A stretch of 64,000 nt of DNA from an uncultured Verrucomicrobia subdivision 3 bacterium (GCA_903884535.1 CAISEZ010000164.1:1-64000), one strand, 5' to 3'; numbered from the stretch's first letter, positions 25,795-35,612 are shown. Numbers and translations: made by a program. The notes: generated from the sequence alone by a model not told the origin.

Positions 25795-28700
25795 ACGGCG
25801 TGCGGGTTTTCCCCGGTGGTAGCGTGGCCTTCTGAAGTGTGATCCTTGGCGATCAAAATATAGATGGACGGGATCACCAGCAGCGTGAATAGCGTGCCGA
25901 TGGCCATGCCGGAAACAATGACGAGGCCGATGGAATTACGCGCGGCGGCCCCGGCCCCGGTGACCATCGTCAGCGGAAAATGGCCGGCGACCGTCGCCAC
26001 GCTGGTCATCAACACCGGGCGCAGCCGCAGCAGCGAGGCTTCGCGGATGGCGAGCATTTTTGTGCGGCCGGAGCGCTGCAGCTCGTTGGCGAATTGCACA
26101 ATTAAAATTCCGTTTTTCGTCACCAGCCCGACGAGCGTGACCAGGCCGACCTGCGAATAAATGTTCAGCGTAGTTGTCCAGCCGTTGGTCCAAAACGGGA
26201 TGTTCGGGTTGGGCATTTTCAGAAAACAGAACATCAGTGCGCCGAACATCGCCAGCGGCACGGAGCCGAGCAGGATAATCCACGGATCGCGGAAACTGTT
26301 GAACTGCGCGGCCAGCACGAGAAAAATCATCACGACGGACAGCATCATGGCCGGCAAGAATTTATTCCCTTCCGTCCGCAACTGACGCGATTCGCCGGTG
26401 TAATCGAGGCGATAGTTCGCCGGCAGAATTTTTGTGCTTTCCGTTTCCAGAAATTTCAGCGCGGTGTCCAGCGGCACGATGGCGACGCCGCTGATCTTCA
26501 CCGAGTTCAACTGCTGAAAGCGATTGAGCGAGCGCGGCGTGGTGCGCTTTTCAAAATGCGCGAACGTGTTCAACGGCACGAGCCGGCCGTTCGGGCCTTT
26601 GATGTAGGTGCTTTCGAGCTGGTCGGTGGTCAGCCGGGCGCCGCGCCGAAGTTGCGGGATGACTTTGTAACTGCGGCCCGCGAGATTGAAGCGGTTCACA
26701 TAATTGCCGCCGACGAGCGCGGCGAGATCCGAGCCGACGGTTTGCAAATCCAAACCAAGCACGGCCACTTTGTCGCGATCAATCACCAGCTCCACTTCCG
26801 GCTGGTCAATCTTCGTGTCAATGATCGGCGGAAAGGCGAACATGCCATTCGTCGCGGCCATCTGCGCAATCTGCTGCGCAAAGGGCAAAATCTGCGCCGG
26901 CTCGGCAGTCGAGGACAAAACAAACTCCACCGGAAACTGGCCGCCGCCGGGCAGCGCGGGCGGCGTGACCATCAATAGCCGGATGCCGGGCACACGGTTT
27001 ACCATTTGCTGGATGCCGGGCTGAATCTGAAAAACCGTGCGTTTCCGCTCGCCCCACGGTTTGAGCACCATGCCGCTGAAACCGCTGTCAGGAAATGTTA
27101 GTTGAAACGTCTGCGCAGTTTCCGGAACCGTCTCAAACATTTTGTTCACGGCGTCGGCGTAATACGTGGTCTGCTCAATGGTCGCGTTTGCCGGGCCTTC
27201 GACAATGCCGAACACCACGCCCTGATCCTCCGTCGGCGCGAGTTCGTTGGCGGACATCATATACATCGGAATCGTCAATAAACTCAGGCAAATCCAAACG
27301 GTATAAACCAACGGACGCGCGTTCAACGTGGCGTCCAGCACGCGGCTGTAGAATTTTTTCAGCCGGTCGAAATCGCGGTTGATTTTGCCGGCAAACCCGT
27401 GTTCTTCGCGGTCATGATCCAGCAGCCGCGACGACATCACCGGCGACAGCGTGAGCGCGACGAACCCGGATATGAACACCGCGCCCGCCAGCGTCAGCGC
27501 AAATTCACGGAACAGCGAACCGGTCAGCCCGCCTTGAAATGCGATCGGCGCATAGACCGCCGCGAGCGTGATGGTCATGGCGATGACTGGCCCGATGAGT
27601 TCGCGCGCGCCGAGCAGCGCGGCGTTGATGGGCGTCAAACCTTCGCGAACGTGGCGCTCGACGTTTTCCACCATGACAATCGCATCGTCCACGACCAAGC
27701 CGACGGACAACACGACCGCCAGCAGTGTCAGCAAATTCAGCGAGAAGCCGAAGGTCTGCATGAGAAACACGCCGCCGATGAGCGACAAGGGAATCGCCGC
27801 CAGCGGAATCAGCACCGAGCGCAGCGAGCCGAGAAACAAAAAGATCACGATGGAAACAATCAGCAACGTTTCCGACAGCGTTTTCAAAACTTCGTGGATC
27901 GCGTCTTCGATGTATTTGGTCGCGTCATAGGCGATTTTTCCCTTGAGGCCGGCCGGCAGTTCTTTTTCAATGGCGGCCATTTCAGTGCGGACGCGTTTGA
28001 TGACGTCGAGCGAGTTCGCGTTGGGCAGCACCCAAACGCCCATGAACACGGCGCGTTCGCCGCTGAACCGCACTTCACTGTCGTAATCTTCCGCGCCGAG
28101 CGTCACGTCGGCCACGTCGCGCAGCCGCACAAGCTGGTCGCCGTTTTGGCGCACGACGAGATTTTTGAATTCGTCCACGGAACGCAAATCCGTGTTCGCC
28201 GTCAAATTCACCTGCACCAGCGAACCCTGCGTGTGGCCGACGGCGGCGAGAAAATTATTCTGTGCCAGCACCACGCGAATCTGGTTCGGATTGATGCCGT
28301 AGGCCGCGAGCCGGTCGGGCTTGAGCCAGATGCGCATCGCGAACGTCCGGCCGCCCAGCAGATCCGCGCGCTGCACGCCTTCCAGCGCGGCGAGCCGCGG
28401 CTGCACGATGCGCGTCAGATAATCCGTGATCTGATTCGCCTGCAAAATGTCGGAGGAAAAACTCAAATAACACGCGGCAAACTGCGAATCCGCCGTTTCG
28501 ATGTTGATCGCCGGCACCTCCGCCTCCGGCGGCAGATCGTTGCGCACCTGGTTGATCTTGGAATTGATTTCCGACAACGCGGTTTTGCCGTTGTAATTTA
28601 ATTTCAACCGCGCGGTGATCGTCGATAGCCCGAGTTTGCTGGACGATTCGAGGTATTCAATGCCGTCGGCAGCAGCGATGGCGCGTTCCAGCGGCTGCGT

Positions 28701-28892
28701 GACGAAGCCGCGCACGAGTTCCGCGCTCGCGCCGACGTAGGCGGTGGTGACGGTGATCGTGGCGTTTTCATTGCGCGGATACTGGCGCACGGTGAGCGAA
28801 CTGACGGCGTGCAAACCCGCGATCAAAATGATCAGGTTCACGACAATCGCCAACACCGGCCGGCGAATGAAAAGGTCGGTAAAAGATTTCAT
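25791..28892 (-). CDS. RND multidrug efflux permease (HAE1 family)
   Basis: Inner-membrane trimeric pump of 1033 residues, the usual length for AcrB-like proteins. It starts MKSFTDLFIRRPVLAIVVN with the first membrane helix, followed by the periplasmic porter domain. Helix 4 carries VGLVVDDAIVMVEN with the paired Asp of the proton relay, and a second helix group follows. The C-terminal motif VTLVGLVTKNGILIVQFAN is typical. It probably exports drugs or hydrophobic metabolites with the adaptor 6 nt upstream. The gene overlaps the EmrA-like gene by 4 nt. The substrate cannot be inferred. Confidence 0.93.
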   Translation of the reverse strand: MKSFTDLFIRRPVLAIVVNLIILIAGLHAVSSLTVRQYPRNENATITVTTAYVGASAELVRGFVTQPLERAIAAADGIEYLESSSKLGLSTITARLKLNYNGKTALSEINSKINQVRNDLPPEAEVPAINIETADSQFAACYLSFSSDILQANQITDYLTRIVQPRLAALEGVQRADLLGGRTFAMRIWLKPDRLAAYGINPNQIRVVLAQNNFLAAVGHTQGSLVQVNLTANTDLRSVDEFKNLVVRQNGDQLVRLRDVADVTLGAEDYDSEVRFSGERAVFMGVWVLPNANSLDVIKRVRTEMAAIEKELPAGLKGKIAYDATKYIEDAIHEVLKTLSETLLIVSIVIFLFLGSLRSVLIPLAAIPLSLIGGVFLMQTFGFSLNLLTLLAVVLSVGLVVDDAIVMVENVERHVREGLTPINAALLGARELIGPVIAMTITLAAVYAPIAFQGGLTGSLFREFALTLAGAVFISGFVALTLSPVMSSRLLDHDREEHGFAGKINRDFDRLKKFYSRVLDATLNARPLVYTVWICLSLLTIPMYMMSANELAPTEDQGVVFGIVEGPANATIEQTTYYADAVNKMFETVPETAQTFQLTFPDSGFSGMVLKPWGERKRTVFQIQPGIQQMVNRVPGIRLLMVTPPALPGGGQFPVEFVLSSTAEPAQILPFAQQIAQMAATNGMFAFPPIIDTKIDQPEVELVIDRDKVAVLGLDLQTVGSDLAALVGGNYVNRFNLAGRSYKVIPQLRRGARLTTDQLESTYIKGPNGRLVPLNTFAHFEKRTTPRSLNRFQQLNSVKISGVAIVPLDTALKFLETESTKILPANYRLDYTGESRQLRTEGNKFLPAMMLSVVMIFLVLAAQFNSFRDPWIILLGSVPLAMFGALMFCFLKMPNPNIPFWTNGWTTTLNIYSQVGLVTLVGLVTKNGILIVQFANELQRSGRTKMLAIREASLLRLRPVLMTSVATVAGHFPLTMVTGAGAAARNSIGLVIVSGMAIGTLFTLLVIPSIYILIAKDHTSEGHATTGENPHAV

Positions 28893-28898
28893 CCCGGA

Positions 28899-30023
28899 TT
28901 AATTGTTCGGCGGCGTGGGCGTTTCCGAGGCTGGTGGCACGAGCTCGTTGTTTTCAATCACCGCCATGCCGCTGCGCAATTTGAAAATACCGGCCGTCGC
29001 CACTTTTTCGCCGGCTTTCAAACCGCTTTCCACGCTCACAAAATCGCCGTAGCTGCGGCCGGTGCGGATGAATTTCTGCTGCACCACGAGATTGGTCGAG
29101 GCAGCGTTCGTCGGCGTGTTGATGACAAAAATCGAATCGCCGTAAGGCGCGCTCAACAGCGCCGTTGACGGAATCACCAACGCCGGTTTTTCATCCGGCA
29201 AAATCACTTCGACCTGCACAAACATCCCGCCGTGCAGGAGTTCGTCCGTGTTGGCAAATTGGGCGCGCACGCGGAGGCTGCGCGACGCGGTGTCGAGGTC
29301 CGGATTGATGGCCGCCACGGCGCCTTCGAATTTCTTGCCCGGATACGCATCGGTTGTCGCCAGCACTTTCAGACCGGTGGCCAGTTGCGAGAGGTTTTGC
29401 TGCGGCAGCGAAAAATCCACAAACATTGGCGACGGCGATTGCAGCGACACGATGGCCTTGCCCGCCTCCACCTGTTCGCCAAGATTTACGAGCCGAAGGC
29501 CCAGCCGGCCGGCGAACGGCGCGCGGATAGTTTTCTTGTCAATCGTCGCGCGAATGCTCTCCGCGTTCGCCTGAGCTTGCTTCAAAGTCGCCTCGGCGGT
29601 GTCGAGTTCGGATTGTGAAACCGTTTTGTCCGCGCGCAACTGCCGGGCGCGCTCGGCGTTCAGCCGCGCGAGTTCCACCTGCGCTTCCGCCGCCTGCAAC
29701 TGCGCCGCCTCGGACGCCGTGTTCAGGCGCACCAGCAAGTCACCCTGTTTTACGGTGGCTCCGGAGTCAAAAGCGATTTCGCTCACCGTCCCCGCAATCT
29801 CCGGCGACACCAAGACGCCTTGCGCCGCGCTCACCGAGCCGACGGCGGGCAGGGTTTCCGGCCACTTTTCCTCGTGCGCCACGGCAGACGAAATGGTTTC
29901 CGGCGGCGGCGCGAAGGACGCGCCAAACGCCATCATGGTTCGGATCTGCATGGTTTTCACCGCCGCCAGCGCGCCGGCGACCACCACGACGATCACAATG
30001 CCGACAAATAATTTCCGCGTCAT
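28899..30023 (-). CDS. RND efflux periplasmic adaptor (AcrA/MexH type)
   Basis: Membrane-fusion protein of 374 residues partnering the downstream RND permease. A membrane-anchoring N-terminus (LFVGIVIVVVVAGALAAV) precedes the lipoyl half (VLVSPEIAGTVSEIAFDSG). A short helical hairpin follows (residues about 105-165, QAAEAQVELARLNAERARQ), then APFAGRLGLRLVNLGEQV and a beta-barrel (VDFSLPQQNLSQLATG). No lipobox is seen, so anchoring is by the helix. Its ATG overlaps the stop of the TetR regulator by 4 nt, and 6 nt separate it from the permease. Confidence 0.91.
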   Translation of the reverse strand: MTRKLFVGIVIVVVVAGALAAVKTMQIRTMMAFGASFAPPPETISSAVAHEEKWPETLPAVGSVSAAQGVLVSPEIAGTVSEIAFDSGATVKQGDLLVRLNTASEAAQLQAAEAQVELARLNAERARQLRADKTVSQSELDTAEATLKQAQANAESIRATIDKKTIRAPFAGRLGLRLVNLGEQVEAGKAIVSLQSPSPMFVDFSLPQQNLSQLATGLKVLATTDAYPGKKFEGAVAAINPDLDTASRSLRVRAQFANTDELLHGGMFVQVEVILPDEKPALVIPSTALLSAPYGDSIFVINTPTNAASTNLVVQQKFIRTGRSYGDFVSVESGLKAGEKVATAGIFKLRSGMAVIENNELVPPASETPTPPNN

Positions 30024-30661
30024 TTTTTCCCTTTCGTTTGCTTTTTAATTTTTGTTGCGCCCGGCTTCGGCCCGGCACCCGCCAGAAACAGCTCCACGAT
30101 TCGTTTGGCCGCCGACTTGTCCGGACTGCAATCCGGGCAGACGAGATGGCCGACGAGATAAAAATTAACCAGCCCGTAAAAGCCGAACGCCATTTCCTGC
30201 GCCTCGAAATGCGGATCCAGCTCGCCGTTCTTTCGCGCGGCTTTGATGAGCGAATGGATAAATTCAAAATTGCGCTCGCACTTTTCCGCGCAGGCGGCAT
30301 CTTCCGGCACCTCGCCCGGCGCGGCGAACATGGTGGCGAACGAAATCCGCATCAACTCGCGGTTTTCGCGGAAGTAGGCGAACAAAGCAGCGAGCGCGGC
30401 TTCCAGTTGGGCGCGGATGCCGACATTGCTTTCCGCCGCCGCGCAGAGCAGCCGGTAGCGTTCGTCGTGCGCCTCATGGACCAGCGCCTGGAACAGTCCA
30501 GCCTTGTCCTTGAAATGATAATACAGCGCCGGCTTGGACAGCTTGGCGTCGTCCACGATGTGCTGGACCGACGTGGCCGCGTAGCCGCTGTTGGCGAAAT
30601 GCTTGAGCGCAGCGCGCAGCAGTTGCTGGCGGGTGTCGGTATGGTTTGCGGGCTTGCTCAT
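30020..30661 (-). CDS. TetR-family repressor of the efflux operon
   Basis: Cytosolic transcription regulator of 213 residues. The N-terminal helix-turn-helix domain (about 8-55) reads LLRAALKHFANSGYAATSVQ with AKLSKPALYYHFKDKAGLF, the TetR signature. The rest is the ligand-binding helical domain, ending in a lysine-rich tail (KPGATKIKKQTKGKK). It is the first gene of the five-gene efflux operon and overlaps the adaptor gene by 4 nt. A palindrome typical of TetR operators starts 7 nt upstream of its ATG, overlapping the predicted -10 region, so autorepression relieved by an exported compound is the likely scheme. Confidence 0.91.
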   Translation of the reverse strand: MSKPANHTDTRQQLLRAALKHFANSGYAATSVQHIVDDAKLSKPALYYHFKDKAGLFQALVHEAHDERYRLLCAAAESNVGIRAQLEAALAALFAYFRENRELMRISFATMFAAPGEVPEDAACAEKCERNFEFIHSLIKAARKNGELDPHFEAQEMAFGFYGLVNFYLVGHLVCPDCSPDKSAAKRIVELFLAGAGPKPGATKIKKQTKGKK

Positions 30662-30667
30662 ATAAAA

Positions 30668-30687
30668 CTTACCGAACGGTAGGTAAG
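30668..30687. promoter_or_regulatory. Probable TetR operator
   Basis: CTTACC...GGTAAG arms surround an inner TACCG-AA-CGGTA palindrome, the form commonly found in TetR/AcrR operators. It lies between the tetR start codon and its predicted -35 box and covers the -10 box, so a bound repressor would block transcription of the efflux operon. Confidence 0.7.
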
Positions 30688-30704
30688 AATGACGGTCTTG
30701 TCAA
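30676..30704 (-). promoter_or_regulatory. Predicted sigma70-type promoter of the efflux operon
   Basis: On the minus strand a perfect TTGACA (30704-30699) is followed after 17 nt by TACCGT (30681-30676) as a poor -10. The -10 lies within the TetR palindrome. The spacing and the perfect -35 are the support. Confidence 0.5.
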
Positions 30705-30843
30705 ATGAATTTGTCGATCCCAGGCCGGCCGGCCCGCCAGAATGGAACCGGAAACGAGATTGAAACCCGGCGGCAAATTTTCTAGCCTGCCGGCACGCGT
30801 GGGCGGCGCGCACACATCACAATTCAAACTTTTGGCAAATTTT

Positions 30844-31995
30844 ATGAAAATCTGGCATGGATACTTTTTGGCGGCACTGGCAGTTGCGCTTTTTCTCACC
30901 GGCTGCAACAAGCCGTCGGCCGGTTCCGGCGCGAGCAGCGACACCATCAAGGTCGGCGAATTCGCGTCGCTGACGGGCAGCGAGGCCACGTTTGGCCAGT
31001 CGTCCCACCACGGCACGCAGCTCGCCGTGGACGAACTCAACGCCAATGGCGGCGTGCTGGGCAAAAAAATCCAACTGCTCACCGAGGATAACCAATCGCA
31101 GGCCGGCCAGTCGGCGACGGTCGTGCGCAAGCTGATTTCCAGCGACGGCGTGGTCGCGATTCTGGGCGAAGTCGCCTCGTCGCGTTCGCTCGAAGCCGCG
31201 CCAATCTGCCAGCAAAATAAAATCCCGATGATCTCGCCGTCCTCGACGAATCCGAAAGTGACCGAGACCGGCGACTATATTTTCCGCGTCTGTTTCATTG
31301 ATCCCTTTCAAGGCACGGTCATGGCCAACTTCGCGCGCCAGACGCTCAAACTGCAAAACGTCGCCGTGCTGACGGATGTGAAAAGCGATTACAGCGTGGG
31401 CCTCGCCAAATTTTTCAAGCTCGGCTTCACGGCTGCCGGCGGCAAAATCGCCGCAGAACAAAATTACAGCGGTGGCGACAAGGATTTCAACGCGCAGCTC
31501 ACCTCCATCAAGGCAGCCAATCCGGACGCCATTTTCGTTCCCGGTTACTACACCGAGGTCGGGCTGATTGGGCTGCAATCGAAGCAGCTGGGCCTGAACG
31601 TGCCGATGCTCGGCGGTGACGGCTGGGAATCCACTTCGTTGGTGCCCATCGGCGGCGCGGCGTTGGAAGGCGATTATTTTTCCACGCATTTTTCGCCGCA
31701 GGACACCTCGCCCGTCGTGCAAGGCTTCGCCAAAAAATTCCTGGATAAATTCCATGAATCGTCCGACGCCATGTCCGCACTCGGCTACGACTCCGTGATG
31801 ATTCTTGCCGATGCCATAAAAAAGGCCGGCACCACCGACGGCGCCAAAGTGCGCGACGCACTCGCCGCGGAAAAAGATTTTCACGGCGTCACCGGCAACA
31901 TCACGATTGACGCCAGCCGCAACGCATCCAAGCCCGCCGTGATTCTGGCCATCACCAACGGCGTCTTCCAATATGTCCAGACTGTCGCGCCGTAA
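30844..31995 (+). CDS. livK: Branched-chain amino acid ABC transporter substrate-binding lipoprotein (LivK-like)
   Basis: Periplasmic binding protein of 383 residues for the liv importer. ATG 30844 is chosen because it gives a lipoprotein signal, MKIWHGYFLAALAVALFLTGC with Cys21; an upstream in-frame ATG at 30742 would bury it. The Leu/Ile/Val-binding fold is clear from KVGEFASLTGSEATFGQ, GVLGKKIQLLTEDNQSQ, GEVASSRSLEAAPICQ and IPMISPSSTNPKVTETG. Its stop overlaps the livH start (TAATG). The ligand may be a branched-chain amino acid or another amino acid or amide, since this family is broad. Confidence 0.9.
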   Translation: MKIWHGYFLAALAVALFLTGCNKPSAGSGASSDTIKVGEFASLTGSEATFGQSSHHGTQLAVDELNANGGVLGKKIQLLTEDNQSQAGQSATVVRKLISSDGVVAILGEVASSRSLEAAPICQQNKIPMISPSSTNPKVTETGDYIFRVCFIDPFQGTVMANFARQTLKLQNVAVLTDVKSDYSVGLAKFFKLGFTAAGGKIAAEQNYSGGDKDFNAQLTSIKAANPDAIFVPGYYTEVGLIGLQSKQLGLNVPMLGGDGWESTSLVPIGGAALEGDYFSTHFSPQDTSPVVQGFAKKFLDKFHESSDAMSALGYDSVMILADAIKKAGTTDGAKVRDALAAEKDFHGVTGNITIDASRNASKPAVILAITNGVFQYVQTVAP

Positions 31996-32930
31996 TGGGG
32001 TCTCCATTACAACTGATTTTTTCGCCTGAACTGTTTCTCCAGCAGCTCATCAACGGCCTCGCGTTTGGCTCTATCCTCGCGCTGATCGCCATCGGCTACA
32101 CGATGGTCTATGGCATTTTGCGGTTCATCAATTTCGCGCACGGCGACATCTTCATGCTCGGCGCGTTCGCCGGATTTTATCTTGCGCCGAAAATCGCGAC
32201 GATCCTGCCGTTGCCTTCGGTTGCCGGCGCGCTGGCGGTCATGGGGATATCAATGGCCGCCTGCGCCGCCCTCGGCGTATTGATCGAACGCCTGGCCTAT
32301 CGTCCGCTGAGAAAGCGTCCCAAACTCACCGTCCTCATCACTGCCATCGGGGTTTCGCTTTTCCTCGAATATGCCGGGCAATTTTTCTTCGGCGCCGCGC
32401 CCAAAAAATTTCCTGAAATCCTCCCCAGCTTTGCCGTCACGCACATCGGTAGTTTAAGTTTCAACAGTAATCAAATCGTCGTCCTCGCCATCACCTTGAT
32501 TTTATTGCTCGCGCTGCGGTTCATCGTGATGAAAACAAAAATCGGCACCGCCATGCGCGCCGTGTCCTTCAATCCCGAAGCCGCCGCGCTGATGGGCGTG
32601 AACACCGATGTGGTCATCAGCTTCACCTTCGCGCTCGGCTCCGCGCTCGCGGCGGCGGCGGGTATTTTGTGGGCCATTAATTATCCGTCCATTGACCCGC
32701 TCATGGGCATTCTGCCGGGACTCAAGGCGTTTGTCGCGGCAGTGCTCGGCGGCATCGGCAACCTGCCCGGCGCGGCGCTCGGCGGCATCATCATCGGCGT
32801 CACCGAAACGCTCGTGTCCGGCTACATCTCCTCGACCTACCGCGACGCCATCGCGTTCGCCGTTTTGATTTTGATTCTGCTGGTGAAGCCGTCGGGTTTG
32901 CTCGGCAAAAAAGAAACTGAAAAAGTCTGA
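31995..32930 (+). CDS. livH: Branched-chain amino acid ABC transporter permease LivH
   Basis: Integral membrane permease of 311 residues with about eight helices. INGLAFGSILALIAIGYTMVY and GILRFINFAHGDIFMLGAF at the N-terminus are diagnostic of LivH, and GLKAFVAAVLGGIGNLPGAALGG is the cytoplasmic coupling loop that contacts the ATPases. It starts at the A of the livK stop (TAATG), implying coupled translation. It would pair with LivM to form the membrane channel. Confidence 0.92.
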   Translation: MGSPLQLIFSPELFLQQLINGLAFGSILALIAIGYTMVYGILRFINFAHGDIFMLGAFAGFYLAPKIATILPLPSVAGALAVMGISMAACAALGVLIERLAYRPLRKRPKLTVLITAIGVSLFLEYAGQFFFGAAPKKFPEILPSFAVTHIGSLSFNSNQIVVLAITLILLLALRFIVMKTKIGTAMRAVSFNPEAAALMGVNTDVVISFTFALGSALAAAAGILWAINYPSIDPLMGILPGLKAFVAAVLGGIGNLPGAALGGIIIGVTETLVSGYISSTYRDAIAFAVLILILLVKPSGLLGKKETEKV

Positions 32931-32950
32931 CGCGAAAATAAAGTCAAAAG

Positions 32951-33151
32951 ATGCAACGCAAATTCACAATAAAAATTCACCAAGCGGGAGAATTGTTTGT
33001 GGGTTTTTGCCCAGAACTTCCTGAAGCAAAGGGACAAGGACGGACGAAAAACGAGTGTCTGCAAAACATGAGTTCCGCAATCAAATTAATCCTGAAAGAT
33101 CGTTCAGAAGGATCGAATGAAAATGGTTCTGCGCCGCTCGGAGGCTCTTGA
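32951..33151 (+). CDS. Orphan HicB-like small protein inside the liv operon
   Basis: A 66-residue protein that resembles the HicB-like fold: a beta-strand pair (FTIKIHQAGELFVGFCPELP), then a helix (KNECLQNMSSAIKLILKD). In HicAB systems this fold forms the antitoxin, but no HicA-type gene is next to it and there is no obvious C-terminal DNA-binding domain. It sits between livH (20 nt upstream) and livM (5 nt downstream) in the same direction and would be co-transcribed. Its DNA is visibly more AT-rich than the flanking permease genes, suggesting insertion. The fold assignment is moderately sure; the role is unknown. Confidence 0.7.
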   Translation: MQRKFTIKIHQAGELFVGFCPELPEAKGQGRTKNECLQNMSSAIKLILKDRSEGSNENGSAPLGGS

Positions 33152-33156
33152 TTAAG

Positions 33157-34137
33157 ATGAATTTCCGCCACGCCAAAACGTTTTTGCTCGGCGCCATCGC
33201 GCTGGGATTTTTGGCGTCGCTGTTCGCGGACAAAATTAATCCCTACTGGCTTTTTATTTTTTACGACATCGGCATCGGCATCGTGATGGCCGTTAGCTTG
33301 AATTTAATCAACGGCTACACCGGACAATTCTCGTTGGGTCACGCGGGTTTCATGGCCGTCGGCGCTTACACTTCCGCCGTCATCACCAATCAATTTGGCG
33401 ACTTGAGTTTCTTTGCCGCGAATGGAATTTTTGCCGTCGCGCTGCTCGCGGGCGGACTCGCGGCAGCCGTGGCCGGTTTGCTCGTCGGTATTCCGTCGCT
33501 GAGGCTGCGCGGCGATTACCTTGCCATCGTCACGCTCGGCTTTGGCGAGATCATCCGGGTCATTTTGCAAAACATGGACAAAGTTGGCGGCGCACGCGGC
33601 TTGAGTGTCAATCACGGCTGGGCAAATCTGTTTTGGACGTTTGGTCTCGCGGCGGTGACGGTTTATGTCGTCGCGGCGCTCGTCAATTCCACTTACGGCC
33701 GCGGCTTCATCGCCGTCCACGATGACGAAGTGGCCGCCGAGGCGATGGGCATCAATACCACCAAATACAAAGTCACCGCCTTCGTCGTTGGCGCCTTTTT
33801 CGCGGGCATCGCGGGCGGACTTTACGCGCACTCGAAACAATTTCTCACGCCCGGCGGCTTCGGTTTCATGCAATCCATCACCTTCGTCGTCATGGTCATT
33901 CTCGGCGGCATGGGCAACACCATCGGCGTCATCCTCGCCGCGATTTTGCTGACGCTGCTGCCGGAAGGCTTGCGGATGCTGTCCGGCATTGAGCATTTGC
34001 CAGGGTTTACCGCTGAACGTCCGCTTGGCTGGATCGGCGACACGCGCATGATCATTTATTCGCTGCTCTTAATTGTTTTAATGCTCACACGCCCGCAAGG
34101 CCTTTTCAGCTTTAAAAAATCCTCCGCACCAAAATAA
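33157..34137 (+). CDS. livM: Branched-chain amino acid ABC transporter permease LivM
   Basis: Second membrane permease, 326 residues from ATG 33157; an in-frame TTG at 33148 is possible but overlaps the preceding gene. The LivM signature VMAVSLNLINGYTGQFSLGHAGFMAVGAY is split over helices 2-3, and LRLRGDYLAIVTLGFGEIIR follows. A second conserved loop contains VVMVILGGMGNTIGVILAA. It has about nine membrane segments, the normal size. It is followed 4 nt later by livG. Confidence 0.91.
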   Translation: MNFRHAKTFLLGAIALGFLASLFADKINPYWLFIFYDIGIGIVMAVSLNLINGYTGQFSLGHAGFMAVGAYTSAVITNQFGDLSFFAANGIFAVALLAGGLAAAVAGLLVGIPSLRLRGDYLAIVTLGFGEIIRVILQNMDKVGGARGLSVNHGWANLFWTFGLAAVTVYVVAALVNSTYGRGFIAVHDDEVAAEAMGINTTKYKVTAFVVGAFFAGIAGGLYAHSKQFLTPGGFGFMQSITFVVMVILGGMGNTIGVILAAILLTLLPEGLRMLSGIEHLPGFTAERPLGWIGDTRMIIYSLLLIVLMLTRPQGLFSFKKSSAPK

Positions 34138-34141
34138 AAAA

Positions 34142-34903
34142 ATGTCCGCTCTGCTCCAACTTGACAAAGCCACGATCCGCTTCGGCGGACTCACGGCGGT
34201 GTCGGAACTGGATTTGCAGATCGGGCGCGGCGAACTGGTCGGCCTCATCGGCCCGAACGGCGCGGGCAAAACCACCGCCTTCAACCTCATCACCGGCGTT
34301 TATCAGCCTACCAGCGGTGAAATTAATTTTGACGGCCAATCCATCGCCGGCAGCCCGCCGTATCGCATCACGGCGCGCGGCATTGCGCGGACGTTTCAGA
34401 ACATCCGGCTGTTTCCGTCGCTCACCGTGTTCGACAATGTCCGTGCGGTGTTTCATTTGCATTTGCGCGGCGACGTGCGCCACGCCCTGTGGCGCGGCAA
34501 AGGTTTTCATGCCGAGGAAAAATCCATCGCCGACCGCGTGCTGGAATTGCTGGAAATTTTCCAGCTCGGCAAATTCCGCGATGAGCCGGCGAAAAGCCTG
34601 AGCTACGGCGACCAGCGGCGTTTGGAAATCGTCCGCGCGCTCGCCGCCCAGCCGAAACTACTGCTGCTCGACGAGCCGGCCGCCGGGATGAATGCCACCG
34701 AGAAGGTCGAACTCACGCGGCTTATCCAATTCATCAAGGACAAGTTTCAGATTTCCATTTTGCTGGTCGAGCACGACATGAAAGTGGTGATGGGGATCTG
34801 TGAACGCATCGTGGTTTTGGACTACGGAATCAAGATTGCCGAAGGCAAACCGGATGAAGTGCGCGCGAATCCGAAAGTCATTGCCGCTTATCTGGGCGAA
34901 TAA
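34142..34903 (+). CDS. livG: Branched-chain amino acid ABC transporter ATPase LivG
   Basis: Cytosolic ATPase of 253 residues powering the liv importer. Walker A is GLIGPNGAGKTTAFNLI, and RGIARTFQNIRLFPSLTVFDN is the LivG-type Q-loop region. KSLSYGDQRRLEIVRALA is the signature segment, with SYGDQ in place of LSGGQ as is usual in LivG; LLLLDEPAAGMN is Walker B, followed by the His switch in LVEHDMKVVM. It ends 1 nt before the livF start. Confidence 0.93.
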   Translation: MSALLQLDKATIRFGGLTAVSELDLQIGRGELVGLIGPNGAGKTTAFNLITGVYQPTSGEINFDGQSIAGSPPYRITARGIARTFQNIRLFPSLTVFDNVRAVFHLHLRGDVRHALWRGKGFHAEEKSIADRVLELLEIFQLGKFRDEPAKSLSYGDQRRLEIVRALAAQPKLLLLDEPAAGMNATEKVELTRLIQFIKDKFQISILLVEHDMKVVMGICERIVVLDYGIKIAEGKPDEVRANPKVIAAYLGE

Positions 34904-34904
34904 A

Positions 34905-35612
<708 letters not shown>

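Noticed and set aside
27399-28601. 400-codon frame antisense to the RND permease
   Set aside because: Low-information His/Arg/Gln-rich sequence; the RND protein on the other strand is unambiguous.
30742-30843. N-terminal extension of LivK from ATG 30742
   Set aside because: It would place 34 unrelated residues before a clear lipoprotein signal peptide.
30817-32007. 396-codon frame antisense to livK
   Set aside because: No signal peptide or domain, and it overlaps the full LivK coding region.
34800-34904. Upstream start of LivF inside livG
   Set aside because: The extra residues are out-of-frame livG sequence; ATG 34905 gives the family N-terminus.
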